Source of the DNA: Flabesymbios commensalis
Lineage: Eukaryota > Annelida > Polychaeta > Terebellida > Flabelligeridae
Assembly (NCBI GenBank): GCA_964017125.1
Contig: OZ024903.1
Location: 61,256,670 to 61,320,669, forward strand
Direction: 5' to 3'
DNA length: 64,000 nt
Under the pieces are notes generated by a model that worked only from the letters and a program-made list of their open reading frames with translations, searched no databases and had not been told where the DNA came from. Below, one piece after another: positions 1 to 10,984 of this stretch (within the stretch, counting starts at the first letter, position 1; each line of letters opens with the position of its first letter). Position numbers and translations under genes: made by a program.

Positions 1-1013
1 CACCTGACTAATTATAGCACGATAGGCCTACCGTGATAATTGGTTTGTACTTGATCAACAATAACTCTCCATTCCCGGCTTAGAATGTAGTGGCCAGACA
101 AAGAAAATAATGTAACGTTAGTGGTGTGTTTTAAACACCGATATTGGTCGTGTGACTGTGGATGTGGCGAAGCAGACACGAGGACATGATCCAATGTTGT
201 TTCAATATTGGCCCACCGCCTACATCGCTGGGCACGATTTCTTTTGCGAATCGATGCCACAGTGCCACACCGCCTAGGAACTGTCCTCACAGCCACGGGA
301 AATTGGGATGTGTCTATGCGGTGACACTCACTGCCATGTCTATACTTCTACTGAGGGAAGGAAACTTTCAAGTCCTCGTCATTTTAAAATGAGAAATGGA
401 CTATGTAGACTTTTGTTTTCTACCAAACAAATGTTACCATGGCATATCTAGTTCTTGTAGCAAATTATTGATGAATTTTCAAACGAAAATCTCACAATTT
501 ACGTGCAATAATAATCATTTTACGAACTCGATTCTGACAGAAGCACTATTTCCAACAAAATGAGACATGTCGTGAATAATACACTGCAGTATTCAGCTTA
601 CGATTATATTGAGAAGTTACTGCCTTTTGGGTTTACACGATAGAATAGTGGCGCTGAATAGCCCCTATGTTGAGCGTGCGGGCTTGAACAATATGCCTGG
701 TATGTTGAGATTGCTGCTTCCACGATTTCAGTGAGTTACCGACCTTGTATAGAAAACCAATGAGCATATGCTGACCCTATCCCATCCAGCTGTGCTCACA
801 GCTAGCGTAAGGTCTTGCTTTCTGCCTTTCCAACACATAACGGCGCATGTGGGGGAAAGTACGATTGCACTACGGCTATTACGGTGTCGTTACGTTTCTT
901 ACGATGTCACTATATTATATATGGTTGTTATGAGGTCGCTATGATTAGAATTTCTTTGTAAACTTCCTGCGAAAACATAAACATGTTTAATTTTATTGCG
1001 GTGTTGACGACAT
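1..1013. other. non-coding stretch with one old MITE fragment
   Basis: I see no credible exon here. The overlapping short open frames at 12-392 lack splice signals, composition or motifs of a real gene. Around 188-242 the words CCAATGTTGTTTC and TTGGCCCACCG followed by a GCTGGG-like end resemble a half-degraded copy of the CCCAGCAAACAC-type MITE that is intact at 1014-1122. The rest is unique-looking AT-rich sequence. Confidence 0.6.
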
Positions 1014-1122
1014 CCCAGCAAACACGAGGCATTGGCCCAATGTTAGACTAATGCTGGCCCATCGTCTACGACGCTGGGCCAACATTAGTCTAACATTGAT
1101 CCGATGACTCGTGCTTGCTGGG
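1014..1122. mobile_element. CCCAGCAAACAC-type palindromic MITE
   Basis: A 109-bp near-perfect inverted repeat starts CCCAGCAAACACGAG and ends CTCGTGCTTGCTGGG. Its core is GGCCCATCG/CGACGCTGGGCC and it has no coding capacity. Related full or partial copies occur at 6317-6406, 59576-59688, 61137-61247, 61902-61983 and 63170-63239. The size and symmetry fit a non-autonomous DNA transposon. The superfamily is not clear because no confident target duplication is seen beyond a possible AT. Confidence 0.85.
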
Positions 1123-1250
1123 ATAGCCATACGAATCATAGCGGTGTTTGCTACTTTTAACCGTGATACTCACCGACACCGCACAGTAACACGATTCACG
1201 TAGATGAAAAATATCTAATATATGCGTGATAAGTCAGTACAAGTATACCA

Positions 1251-1518
1251 TTAACCCTTGAAGCGCTGAGATACGTTTATACAAACCATAGAGACCAAAG
1301 GGTTTTTTCAATTTGAAGTTGTCATAAAAGTCTTAGTTGAACTATTCCGCTTCATTTCATAACCTACCCAGTGGGCACACGACGTTGTATCAACGTTGAA
1401 TCAACGTCAACGACGTTGATTCATTGTTGATATAACGTCGTGTGCCCACTGGGTATGTTACGGGTCTACGGCCATTAGAAATGTTTTATGGGATCGACTT
1501 TAGACGTCAGAATCTGAC
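1251..1518 (+). mobile_element. TTAA-type (piggyBac-like) MITE, copy 1, interrupted
   Basis: It starts TTAACCCTTGAAGCGC and can be followed word for word (GACCAAAGGGTTTTTTCAAT, then ATCGACTTTAGACGTC) in a second copy at 5272-5517. It ends abruptly within the right-hand terminal palindrome. TTAA at the outer end together with CCC/GGG termini is the hallmark of piggyBac-derived elements; assignment to that superfamily is inference. A younger MITE is inserted into it at 1367-1453. Confidence 0.65.
1367..1453. mobile_element. TA-flanked palindromic MITE nested in the TTAA MITE
   Basis: An 87-bp inverted repeat runs from CCCAGTGGGCACACGACG to CGTCGTGTGCCCACTGGG and is flanked on both sides by TA (1365-1366 and 1454-1455). 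Comparison with the uninterrupted copy at 5272-5517 shows that this segment is an insertion. It therefore postdates the host MITE and has a TA target duplication, as expected for Tc1/mariner-like or related elements. A relative lies at 43736-43810. Confidence 0.85.
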
Positions 1519-2340
1519 AAATATATCGGATAATTAATAAATATTTGTGACGTTCTTTATGTCTTAGTTTGACGGTCAAATTAAAAGCAATTATTTTACT
1601 AATTAACAGCCATTTTGTGTTTACCTAACACATAATTATATACAACATAAATATTGGGATGATATTAGTTCGGATGTCTACTTCAGCAGTAGTGCTGGAA
1701 TACAGCTTTAAAACAAGTTCGGATGGCTTAATGAATTAATCTTGACAGACATGTATTCATATGTTTCATAATTGTAGAAGATGTGAATGATTCTGTTGAA
1801 ATGTATAATTTGGCAGTTCACAATAACATGTTTCGTTAACCTGCAATACAAGGGTTATTTGTAACCAATGTATATGCTGTTCTCACACATAGGCGAATAT
1901 GCTAGCGAATATAGAGAATCACTGACGCAGATGTTATCATTGTTTACCTTTTTTCGCGGTTAATTATCTCTTTGTGTTGGGTCCCACGCAGACAAAAAAC
2001 GGGACAGGACAAGAGGAGATGAGTTAGTAGAAAGATGTGGTTAATATTTCATCCAACAGAAATTGGAATTCTGAGATAAATTGATCACGACTTTTACAAT
2101 AGGCCAATGGCCACAAACCACAATCAATCTAAAATATTATTCACAACATTATTGGGCCCGGCCAGATGCTCGGAGCCTATTAGGTTTGTTGCGCCTGTAT
2201 TATGTCCTGTTTTGCGGAAGGAGGGGTACCGTGTGTGGGAGATGGTTGACATTTCTGGGAAACAGTCTTTATATAAACAAGGTAAATATAACGTTTGGGT
2301 TCGCTAGGTGAAATACTTGCGTGTTCAAAAAGTGTTAAGA
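1519..2340. other. no recognisable gene
   Basis: AT-rich sequence. Overlapping open frames at 2081-2476 on both strands run through each other and into MITE remains, and show no family motif. I see nothing I can support as a gene. Confidence 0.5.
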
Positions 2341-2545
2341 AAATGTTGGCCCAGCGTCGCAGACGATGGCCGAGAATTACATCAGCATTGGGCCAATGTA
2401 TGCCTTTCTGGTGACGGTGGAGGGGGGGGGGGGAGAAAAGCCTCACCCGCATAGCAATGCCACAGTGTTGCTGCAAAGCATACAGCAGACCCAGCTAGGA
2501 AAAGTGAGCCAATGTGGGGCTGTTGTTGGGCCATAGTCAGACACG
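2341..2545. mobile_element. degenerate CCCAGCA-family MITE remains with poly-G
   Basis: Two stretches share the core words of the CCCAGCA family: TTGGCCCAGCGTCGCAGACG at 2345-2364 with CATTGGGCCAATGT at about 2386-2400, and ACCCAGCTAGG with AGCCAATGTGGGGC at about 2489-2520. A poly-G run lies between them at about 2410-2433. Ends are not clean, so these are old or rearranged copies. Confidence 0.5.
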
Positions 2546-2590
2546 AACACTAAAAGTTACATTATACAATTCAAGAACATTGGTCCATGA

Positions 2591-2878
2591 CAAATTAAAT
2601 GACATGTATTGGGCTGTAGACCACCTTTGTGCACATACATAGGCTAAACTGGGCCTTGAGAAACTCCAGAGGAAGGTGAGATAAATGAGATGATCGCCCT
2701 GGCGGTCTGAGGTCGAGCCCGCTACCGCTCGGTCACGGAGGCTCCCCGCAATATTGAATCTTTACGAGTGAGCGAGGAAGAAACATTTGGTTTCTTTGAG
2801 TGCCAGAGCGGGGTTCGAACCCGAGATCGCCGACTTTCCAATCAGAGAACTTCAACCACTGCACCAGGGCCCCCGCCC
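2591..2878 (-). mobile_element. dimeric tRNA-derived SINE, old copy
   Basis: Reading on the minus strand, the copy opens GGGCGGGGGCCC and continues with an A-box-like GTGCAGTGGTT and a perfect B box GGTTCGAACCC. A second tRNA-like unit (GCCTCCGTGACCGAGCGGTA) and the shared 3' part with GCCCAGTTTAGCC and GTGCACAAAGGTGG follow. The same layout is seen in the younger full-length copies at 40168-40477 and 53238-53546. Many substitutions and an indel-rich second unit indicate greater age. It is not a tRNA gene. Confidence 0.85.
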
Positions 2879-3253
2879 TTGTTCCATGACAAAGAGGACT
2901 GAACACTTACTGCCGTATACATGTTAATGCGCTCTCATGTCATACACAAAACAATTCGCTAATATAACATATTGAAAAAACATTGACAAAATGACATCAA
3001 AACTTACTGACAATGAAAAACTTATATATCTAAAAGGCATTGCTTACATTTCATTAACTAATAAATAATGTTTCAAATGAAACTCGTATGTAGCTGCTTC
3101 ACAAGCATTGCCCACCTTGCTGTCCAGTAAATTCCACAACATAAACTTCAATACTTTACTGTTTTATGCAAATAACAAGTTCTACTGGACTAAACATATA
3201 ATTGTCTTATTTGCTCGCTTTTAGATATATGTATGTATGCTACTGTAGTGTTT
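2879..3253. other. no recognisable feature
   Basis: AT-rich sequence without convincing coding or repeat structure. Confidence 0.5.
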
Positions 3254-3666
3254 ATACTCGCCGTCAAATTAAAAATGATCAACCAGGATGATTTTCGGCG
3301 ATTTATCCGTCAATTTTGAGCCGATTTCTTTGACATTTTGCAAAGGTCATGTCTATTCAAATCCTAATAGCCCTGAAAATTTCGTGAATTTATGTAGCGT
3401 ATTTCAAAAGTTAGACCATTTGACATGTAGTAAATTGAAATTACGATGTCCCTCTATAACCCCATTAAACTAATTCTAGAATATTATTACATGTCAAATG
3501 GTGTTTTGGAATATTCAATATTATTTTTGCGAATTTTTTACCGCTGTTAGGATTTTTATAGAAAATGGCCTTTGCGAAATTTCAAGAAAATCGGTACAAA
3601 ATTGACGGAGAAATCACCGAAAATCATGCGATCCTGGTTGATGATTTTTAATCTGACGGCAAATAT
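3254..3666. mobile_element. CAACCAGG-type MITE, complete copy
   Basis: About 413 bp, with inverted ends built around GCCGTC, ATTAAAAAT and GATCAACCAGG on the left and CCTGGTTGATGATTTTTAAT, then GACGGC, on the right. Most of the element folds back on itself: ACATTTTGCAAAGG pairs loosely with CCTTTGCGAAATTT, and CATTTGACATGTAGTAA pairs with TTACATGTCAAATGG. Relatives lie at 42165-42480 and 42893-43110 and, complete, at 62088-62493. The 61-codon open frame inside is not a gene. Confidence 0.8.
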
Positions 3667-4052
3667 AGTACAAACATTTCATTGAAAATAACTGGCAGTT
3701 ATCCTTTACTGGTTTAGACATCATAACTCTAAATAATTATGCTTTATCAAGAGTTAACATCTGTATCTAGTTAGTATTAGCCACAATGTGATACAATGTA
3801 ATAACTGTAAAGGAATAAAATATTTACATATCACGCCGACTTGTATCATGATTTGTCTGCAATAAAAAGTAACAATTAATGTCATATTTCAAAAAACATG
3901 ATACACAATGCAGGCATATCTAGGCATTATATATACCCTTTATAATCGGAATTATTGAATGTTGGCCAATCGTCTGGAATGCTGACCAACCTTGTACCAA
4001 TGTAATATTTCTGTTTCTTCAGAGAAGGACTCGAGTATGTAAATCTTGTACA
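3667..4052. other. no gene; small MITE fragment
   Basis: At 3957-4003 AATGTTGGCCAATCGTC and the words following it resemble the core of the CCCAGCA MITEs. Nothing else is supported. Confidence 0.4.
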
Positions 4053-4184
4053 CTCGATTTTATCCACAATTTAGGCTCCTTGGATATGAGAGGGTTATCT
4101 GCCACTTTATATATAACCCTCTCAAATCCAAGGAGACGTTATGTTCAGATGACTATAGTGGATAATAAAAAGTGAGGTGCTCAT
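4053..4184. repeat. palindromic MITE-like element
   Basis: Strong inverted arms GGCTCCTTGGATATGAGAGG (from about 4073) and CCTCTCAAATCCAAGGAG (ending about 4134) enclose a short AT-rich loop. Looser outer arms (TTTTATCCAC on the left, GTGGATAATAAAA on the right) extend the symmetry. The structure fits a short palindromic MITE. I see no target duplication and no other copy in the window. Confidence 0.55.
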
Positions 4185-5055
4185 TTTGGAAGTATTTATT
4201 CAAATGCCAAACTTCTTTTTGATTATAGGCCTACCGATAACTCAAGTAACGTTAATATCGCGAATTACTTACCATATCCAAGATGACCGCCACAGTGTTT
4301 GGCCAAAGAGTTAATTGTAATACAATTTTTCTAAATATTTTTTCAGATGAAATTCAATTGATATGTTAATTTTAAGAAAAAATGTCAATTGTCAAGGTCA
4401 TTTAACGACGATATCGTAATTTTGATGTAAATATACGAATATTTATTGAGATTTTTTGAGACAAGCTATTATGATCTGTAGAAACAGGATTTAAGAGGAT
4501 TGCAATTGAACATAAATATCACTAGTTACACTCCTTGACATAGCAATAAAGCAGTTGGTGGGTCTATGTTAATAACTTTGCTGAACGTATCGAGACCACG
4601 CAAATATTTTATTACGGAATGTGAATGACTTACCTGATATGATGTGTTAAACGAAAGCGAGAATAAAATAGAGATGCTGAAAAAAGGATATCCAAGTGTC
4701 AACTTCTCTTATCAAACTTGTATAAGCACACCGCGCACTCTCATATTATGTGGCTTTTATTTTTTCTGTTTTTTCTTGTCTATATTGTAAGGTTTACATC
4801 CAGGTTCCACAAAAAATGAAGTCCACAATAAGACAAATCGTCTCGAAATTATGCTGAAATTGTACGTTCACTTAATCCGACGTTCTAGTCATGTTTCGGC
4901 TACTATAATAACATCAAATTCAACAACATCAATGTTATAAATTCCCACATCCAAACATGTTCTCGCTTTTTCAAAATGATTCTGTCAACACTGGTAAATG
5001 CATATATGGCAGTGATGTGCTAGTGGGTTCTTCCTCTAGTCACAGACCAACGAAC
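4185..5055. other. no recognisable feature
   Basis: AT-rich, apparently unique sequence with no open frame worth reporting. Confidence 0.5.
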
Positions 5056-5115
5056 ACAAAATAAGGTTGGTTCAATATTGGCCGAGCGTCTGCAATGCTG
5101 GCCCAACATTAACCC
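5056..5115. mobile_element. CCCAGCA-family MITE fragment
   Basis: The order TTCAATATTGGCCGAGCGTC, then GCAATGCTGGCCCAACATTA, matches the central part of the family whose ends are seen at 1014-1122. The termini are lost. Confidence 0.5.
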
Positions 5116-5271
5116 ACCCTTGGATGTGCGTACGCATAGAGAGCCCCCACACATGGGTTCCCCAGAGGACACACATATCACCTCCCATAGGTATCAACTC
5201 AACATATCAGTCTGATGATGTTCATTGGCTGTTATTCAATGACATCCCATGTGGGGCATGTATCTGCCGTT

Positions 5272-5517
5272 TAGGCCTTACAACGCTGAAATATTTGTGT
5301 ATAAACCCCGGGGACCAAAGGGTTTTTTCAATTTTAAATCATCATAAATGTCTTAGTCAGCTCTTCTCGCTTCATTTGAATACGCATGTTATGGATCTAC
5401 TGCCATTATGAATATGTTAACTCTTTCAGTGCGGGGATCGACTTTAGACGTCAGAATCTGACGTCTGCAGACGTCAGATTCTGACGTCTAAAGTCGATCC
5501 CCGCACTGAAAGGGTTA
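5272..5517 (+). mobile_element. TTAA-type MITE, copy 2, with terminal palindrome
   Basis: Shares GGGACCAAAGGGTTTTTTCA and the TTTCATTTGAA/TGTTATGGATCTAC block with copy 1 at 1251-1518. Its right end is a 100-bp hairpin (5418-5517) centred on CTGCAG, with 50-bp arms that differ at only about one position. The arms begin TTAACTCTTTCAGTGCGGGG and end GCACTGAAAGGGTTAA. The hairpin alone is TTAA-bounded and could move as a unit. The left end is worn. Confidence 0.7.
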
Positions 5518-5874
5518 AAAGCCGCTCATTATGTCGCATGTCATATTTGTAGCATGTTATGAGAGCCTCGAAGTCCTGTTCATTTACATAGCTGGCCAAA
5601 AAGCTATGTCCAGACTTTTTGATAAAATTGTTAACCCTTTACCTACTAAGGTCTCTAATTTATTTTTCACCAACTTGAAAAAAAGTTTAGCTTGTATTTG
5701 CATAAAAGTTGCTTCAAGTCCCGTTCATCATTATGTTCTTATATTCACTAAACGCCTGCCAGTTCCTACATTCTTATGACTGATTATATTATCAGAGCGC
5801 CCTTATATCTTCCCCTACAAAAAGTATCACCCTGTTTCTACTTTCTTTTACCTGAAATCGTATGGGATAGTTTC
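5518..5874. other. no recognisable feature
   Basis: The 82-codon open frame at 5531-5779 has no recognisable motif and I do not support it as a gene. Confidence 0.45.
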
Positions 5875-6014
<140 letters not shown>

Positions 6015-6316
6015 GATATTGTGAGTAGTATAGAATGTCGCTTCACTATGCCCACTGGTACTATAAAGGTGTTCTATGTGTTCTATGTGTATCAGGTGAT
6101 ACCCTCGTGGCGTAACGGTCACTCGGTGGTCAAATCATCGTCATGGTCAGTCAGTCAAGGCAATCGGTTGTTAACTTTTTAAGAAAGTGCTGTGCGGTCA
6201 CCGCCACCCTCGTGTCACTAACGTATTTAATAATTGTATGTATTAGGCATACCTAGATTATGTTATTTATTTGATGAACATGTAGCCTAATAATGATGAA
6301 AATGTAACAAACGCCA

Positions 6317-6406
6317 CCCAGCACAAGACGTTGAATTAATGCTGGTTTAACATTGGTCCACCGTCTACGACGTTGGACCAACGTTAAAACAACATTGATT
6401 CAACGT
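6317..6406. mobile_element. CCCAGCA-type MITE, right end shortened
   Basis: Begins CCCAGCACAAGACGTTGAAT and runs through an inverted core (GGTCCACCGTC/GACGTTGGACC) to TTGATTCAACGT. The expected terminal GTTTGCTGGG on the right is missing, so the copy is truncated there. Confidence 0.75.
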
Positions 6407-6424
6407 GCGGATATTTCACAATTT

Positions 6425-6500
6425 TGTAGTGGGGCTAATCGCTGAGCGGCAGCATGCTGGACATCAGCGTCCTCAGTTCGATTCTGTAATATGCAGGTCG
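6425..6500 (+). repeat. possible tRNA-derived SINE fragment
   Basis: GCTGAGCGGCAGCATGCTGG resembles an A-box region, and AGTTCGATTC about 30 bp later resembles a B box. No acceptor stem can be drawn, so it is not a tRNA gene. Single copy here. Confidence 0.3.
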
Positions 6501-6506
6501 ATCCCA

Positions 6507-7736
6507 TTAATTCAACGTTTTTTTTATTGATTTACTAGGCTTTATATGGGGCCTACACAAATATATACATTAATTGTACAACTATGCAATTGTAAATAAA
6601 AGTGTGTACATTAGGATGTCAATTACAGGTGACCAGCACCCTTACTATACGTTTCACATACAGGATAAAACAAATATATATCTGCCTACATTTAAATTCA
6701 AGTTAAAGCGTAAAAGATAATTTGAATATACGTACTATTATATATAAAATAAATGTTTCCTGCGCCAAAACCAAACATAAAATACACTGTGCAAAGCATA
6801 GAAACCTTTAAAATAAATACTAGTAGAAAACTTTTAAAAAGTGCATAGTTGCTAAAGTATGTATTAAAACCTTATAATCACACGCGTGCCCAGCTGAAAC
6901 CCAATGCCGTTCAAATGCTGGACAAGTTCATTATTATCAGCCCAGCAGTTAAATTCACATATACATTCATACAATTGAGATGCATGATTGATCATCGGTA
7001 CAATAAACGGTGGCTAGTATAAAAAAAAACTAATATGGGTACACTATTCTCACCCGTTGGTCATCATGACATACAGTGACAGAGCGCCGGAGGTGTGTTC
7101 TTAGGCCCAGTTGAAATCAAGCATGCGGTCTTAAGGTCAATCTAAATTACAGAATATTCTCTTTTCGTTGAACCGAATACATGACTCACTGCAATTAGTT
7201 CAGATAAATGTGAACAAGCGAACGCATCAGCAATAGTCAAAAACTGCTAATAAGTAAAATAATGTACAAGAATGAGGATAATGTTTTAAAAAACTATCAG
7301 TTTTATTTGCCCATTTTTATTTAGCTGCTTATCATTATTTTTGTGTGTGTATGTATTTTCTACCCAGATTAAGTGGAGAGCGTCGGATTTCCAAAGGGTC
7401 AAAATTAAATAAATATGTGCAATTTTCTGTCACTTGAAGTTTTGTTTCCCTAGCAGGGGGCTACGTGATCCGCAACTTTAATCGAATGAAAATTGCTTAA
7501 ATTTGTAAAATTAAGTCACAGTGTTTAAAAATTTCACAGATTTGAAGACATTTTTCAGTTCTTAAAACTGGCTACACAAGTGCGAACACAATCACAGGAA
7601 CACCAGTGCAGTTTGTCAGTGCTATAGGGATTAAAATTGTTAAATATGCTGCACAAAATCATTGAAGGTATTTAAAATCATTGAATGAGGTAGGTACGTG
7701 GGATACATGGTATACAACTTAAGTATTTAGCCTTTC
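6507..7736. other. no recognisable feature
   Basis: AT-rich sequence with no open frame, LINE motif or tandem structure that I can support. Confidence 0.5.
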
Positions 7737-7975
7737 AAGCCTGAATCTACCATTATCATCTCCATCCACTACAAGTCGCAAATTGCTGTCGCAATTCGCG
7801 ACTTGTAGTGGATGAAGATGATTTGAAGTGAGTGAAAAGTTGAAGAAAATTACCATGTATTGGTAAAACAGTTTCATGACAATTTTCGTTCTAAAACCCT
7901 TGGTTGTAGAACATTAAGTCTGTTTTCAGGTATATAACTGATGCTTTAATGCATCGTGAGGGATTAAAGGGTTAA
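7737..7975. mobile_element. TTAA-type MITE with internal hairpin
   Basis: Outer ends TTAGCCTTTCAAGCC and GGATTAAAGGGTTAA are imperfect inverted repeats of the TTAACCCTTT kind. Inside is a strong hairpin (7763-7814): CATCCACTACAAGTCGC pairs exactly with GCGACTTGTAGTGGATG. A related hairpin, also next to TTAACCCTTTTACC, lies at 60895-60980. The TTAA ends suggest piggyBac-type mobilisation. Confidence 0.6.
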
Positions 7976-8312
7976 ACAGGTTAAGGTGTTAAAGTCAACA
8001 AATTGAATTTGTTACCCCCTTGAAGATGTGCCTGGCTACCGCGACTCACAACCACAAGTCGATAAAATATACCTAAATATACAAATTTTGAATGAAAACA
8101 TAATAATGTAAATCTAGCATACTTACCTGTTTCAATTTCTCCTGTTTGTAGAACCAATAAAAAGGCTGAAAACTATAGACGTGATTAGCATTTGGTTAGT
8201 ACATTACTGTCAAAATTATTAAGGTACATCTAGGCAGCAGTGTAGTTGTTACAATTCTTGTGACGTCATTCAAATTTTATTGATTACATAATTATATAGC
8301 TAAAATTAAAAA

Positions 8313-8384
8313 GCTAACAATCACATTAAATCAAAAGTAGACAAATAAGCTAACAATCACAATAAATCAAAAGTAGACAAATAA
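8313..8384. repeat. 36-bp tandem duplication
   Basis: Two adjacent copies start GCTAACAATCACATTAAATC and GCTAACAATCACAATAAATC and end AAGTAGACAAATAA; one base differs. Confidence 0.95.
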
Positions 8385-8948
8385 GGATTTGGTTTAATTT
8401 TTTCAGTCAAAGAAACATGCAGGGCACGGCTATCAGATCTAAAAAAAAATATTTGAAAATTTATACCTCACATCCCTTTTAGTGTGACGAGTCACAAATT
8501 TCATCACAATGACATCGGTATAACAAGTAATATTCAAAATAGAGATATTACAATTTAAAGTGTTGAAATTTGCAATTAGTTTTCGAAAAATAATATGCGT
8601 TTCAAATACATTTTATCGAATATACTGATGACCAAACTCTGTAACAGTCTTATATTATAATACAGAGATTGCTTCATGAAAACGTATCTCAGTATTTGCA
8701 CGTAATTTCAGTATTTGATATTACCCAGCGGCCCAACTCAGGCCTACATAACTTCATTTGGACGCTCATGACATCTCTTAGTCACCGCCTGAATGTTGAA
8801 GAAAAAAAAGAGTCTCCCGGGTGGGCCTACAACAAATATGACGATTTAAGACCACATCTTTACGTTGTGGGCAGGTCTGTTGTGGGCCTGTTTTATAAAG
8901 CCCACAAGGTGAAATTCACTATTTAAAATAAGTCGGCCATATTTGTGT
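8385..8948. other. no supported gene
   Basis: An 85-codon open frame (8669-8926) has no recognisable domain. AT-rich, no repeats seen. Confidence 0.4.
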
Positions 8949-9560
8949 ATAGCCACATAATGACATACTTTATTGGACTGGTCTATATAATAACAGATTT
9001 AAATTCACTCTACATTGTATTTTTCAGGAAAAGACAGATGTTTAGATCAAGAAGGATAAATGATTCACCTCAACGACTGTTATGTTCAGCATCAGTAGTT
9101 TAAGTCAAGGTGCAGTAAAATTACATTCTTTATAACATGTGGTAAATTCGGGAAGTCACAGAACCACAAATAGCCTATGCACTTTTTGGGCATGTTTCCT
9201 GGGCCAAAACCTATTTGAGTGTCGCATCAACACAGAACTTGGTCTACTATGTCTCCGCCCATCACTGAATGGATAAAACGTAACACATACTGGAGATAAT
9301 ATAATAATCTGATAATAGCATTCTACAACAGATTTACCATTGCTAACGCTACATTGGCACTTTATCATGTTTGATGTCATATAGCCATGACATTCTTTAT
9401 TGGACTGGTCTATATTATACTGTTATAACAGATTTAAAATCACTCTACATTGTATTTTGTCATTTCCAGGAAACACAGCAGAGGTGTAGATCAAGAAGGC
9501 TAAATAAATCACCCTAACGACTGTTTATGTTCAGCATCAATAATCTACGTCAAGGTTGAA
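8949..9560. repeat. ~435-bp spaced duplication
   Basis: The block at 8949-9114 returns at 9384-9560: TTTATTGGACTGGTCTATAT, CACTCTACATTGTATTTT, TAGATCAAGAAGG and TTATGTTCAGCATCA appear in the same order, with small indels. The copies differ at many sites, so the duplication is old. Whether it belongs to a mobile element is unknown. Confidence 0.8.
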
Positions 9561-9734
9561 ATATAAAGGTTGAAAAATAGAGAACCTTTTTTGCGGATAT
9601 ACTTTAAAGACACAAATCACGTTGACACGCATCTAGATATATCTAGTACATTAGTACAGTTATTAGATACTGCTCGATGCTGTATTCTAGGCACAAGCGG
9701 CTGCATAAAACATAAGGTAAAGTGACTATTACGG

Positions 9735-10215
9735 GGAGACAAGTTCCCAGGATCAAATTGTCCGATTGTCTTAAATTTTTGCACATAACACCAAGCCTGT
9801 GGGATGTGCATTTGCGGTAACTGTACTTTGCTCTACTTTTGGTTGAGTACTATGGGATAATAAGATGTTTGACAGACACTTCCGGTGCATATCTCAGGAA
9901 CCACTTGTCTGATTGTCTTCAACTTTTGCACACAACACATCTAGGGGGTCGAATAACTGTTTTTGACATAAACGTACGGAGTATATTTCAGGAACTACAT
10001 GCCCGATTGTCTTCAAATGTTGCCCACTTGTAATAACTAGGAGGTATTGTAGGTAACTGTACTTTGAACTATTTTTGGTTTTGTACCATGGCTTAATTAT
10101 ATCTTTTGACATACACTCTCGGAGAATATATTAGGAACTACTTGTCCGATTTTGAACACTTTTGGTTCAGTACTATATGAGCTATGGCTTAATTACATGG
10201 TTTGACATACTGTCA
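9735..10215 (+). repeat. degenerate ~120-150-bp tandem repeat
   Basis: Four diverged units share, in order, AACTGTACTTTG, TTTTTGGTT, AGTACTATGG, TTTGACA, ATCTCAGGAACCACTTGTC and GATTGTCTTCAA. The small open frames on both strands here come from the repeat and are not credible genes. Confidence 0.65.
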
Positions 10216-10419
10216 TACACTTCGTTTCCAGAGCAGATCTATGTGGATAAAAAAAACTACTATGTGGATTACAGCCATAGCGCACATAGATGGTTTCAAA
10301 GGCCCCAGTTGTGCCTCTTTGTGTTATTGTACCTTGACCTAGATGTTGCCCCAGTTCTTTGGCCTTCAATATATGATTTTGCGGAATATCATGAAAACCG
10401 CTCAAGATAGATAAAATAA

Positions 10420-10720
10420 AACAAAATGTGACGTTTCATGGAGAGAATCATCTTGTAAAATGCCAACTTAATCAAATTCAAAATGTCCGACTATTATTTA
10501 CTTTAATATACCTCATATATGGAAAACTGTGCTGGATAGCTAAACCATTGCTATAAAACAAAATGACTTCAGGGAAAGATGTACCTTGAATTATTTGAAC
10601 GGCATCAAATTAAAAAAGCCGATTATCGGCTACTATTTACTCTAATATTGCTGATATCTGACAAACCATGCTAACTAGATGGCTACCATTACTCTAAAGC
10701 ATAATGTGAGTTTTCAGGAA
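10420..10720. repeat. imperfect ~150-bp tandem duplication
   Basis: Two diverged copies share AATGTGACGTTT or AATGACTTCAGGG, CATCAAATTAAAA-like words, ACTATTTACT and CTGATATCTGACAAACCATG-like endings. Low identity, old. Confidence 0.4.
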
Positions 10721-10984
10721 GGTTTTAGAAAGGGACTATTAGTAATTGCTCCACTGTAGGGGGAGACGTGCTCAGTTTTTGTTTACAACACCTTAACCCG
10801 TCTAGTTGCATTTTTTTTATTAATCTTTGAACAACCAAGCTATTCTTTCCATTATGCATTTATCACGAGGTGGTAATCGCTCCACTTTGGATGAATCGTT
10901 TTCATTAATTGCTGTTTTCAGAAAAACAAAGTAAACACAACTATAATACAAACTTGAAATTTACATAAAATATTTCACACCTTT

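Noticed and set aside
5067-5411. 114-codon open frame
   Set aside because: Runs through a MITE fragment and a TTAA MITE; composition does not suggest protein.
6105-6225. Possible tRNA-like or hairpin sequence with CCCTCGTGGCG and CGCCACCCTCG words
   Set aside because: No consistent stem or A/B-box spacing could be drawn.
8669-8926. 85-codon open frame
   Set aside because: No recognisable domain or splice context.
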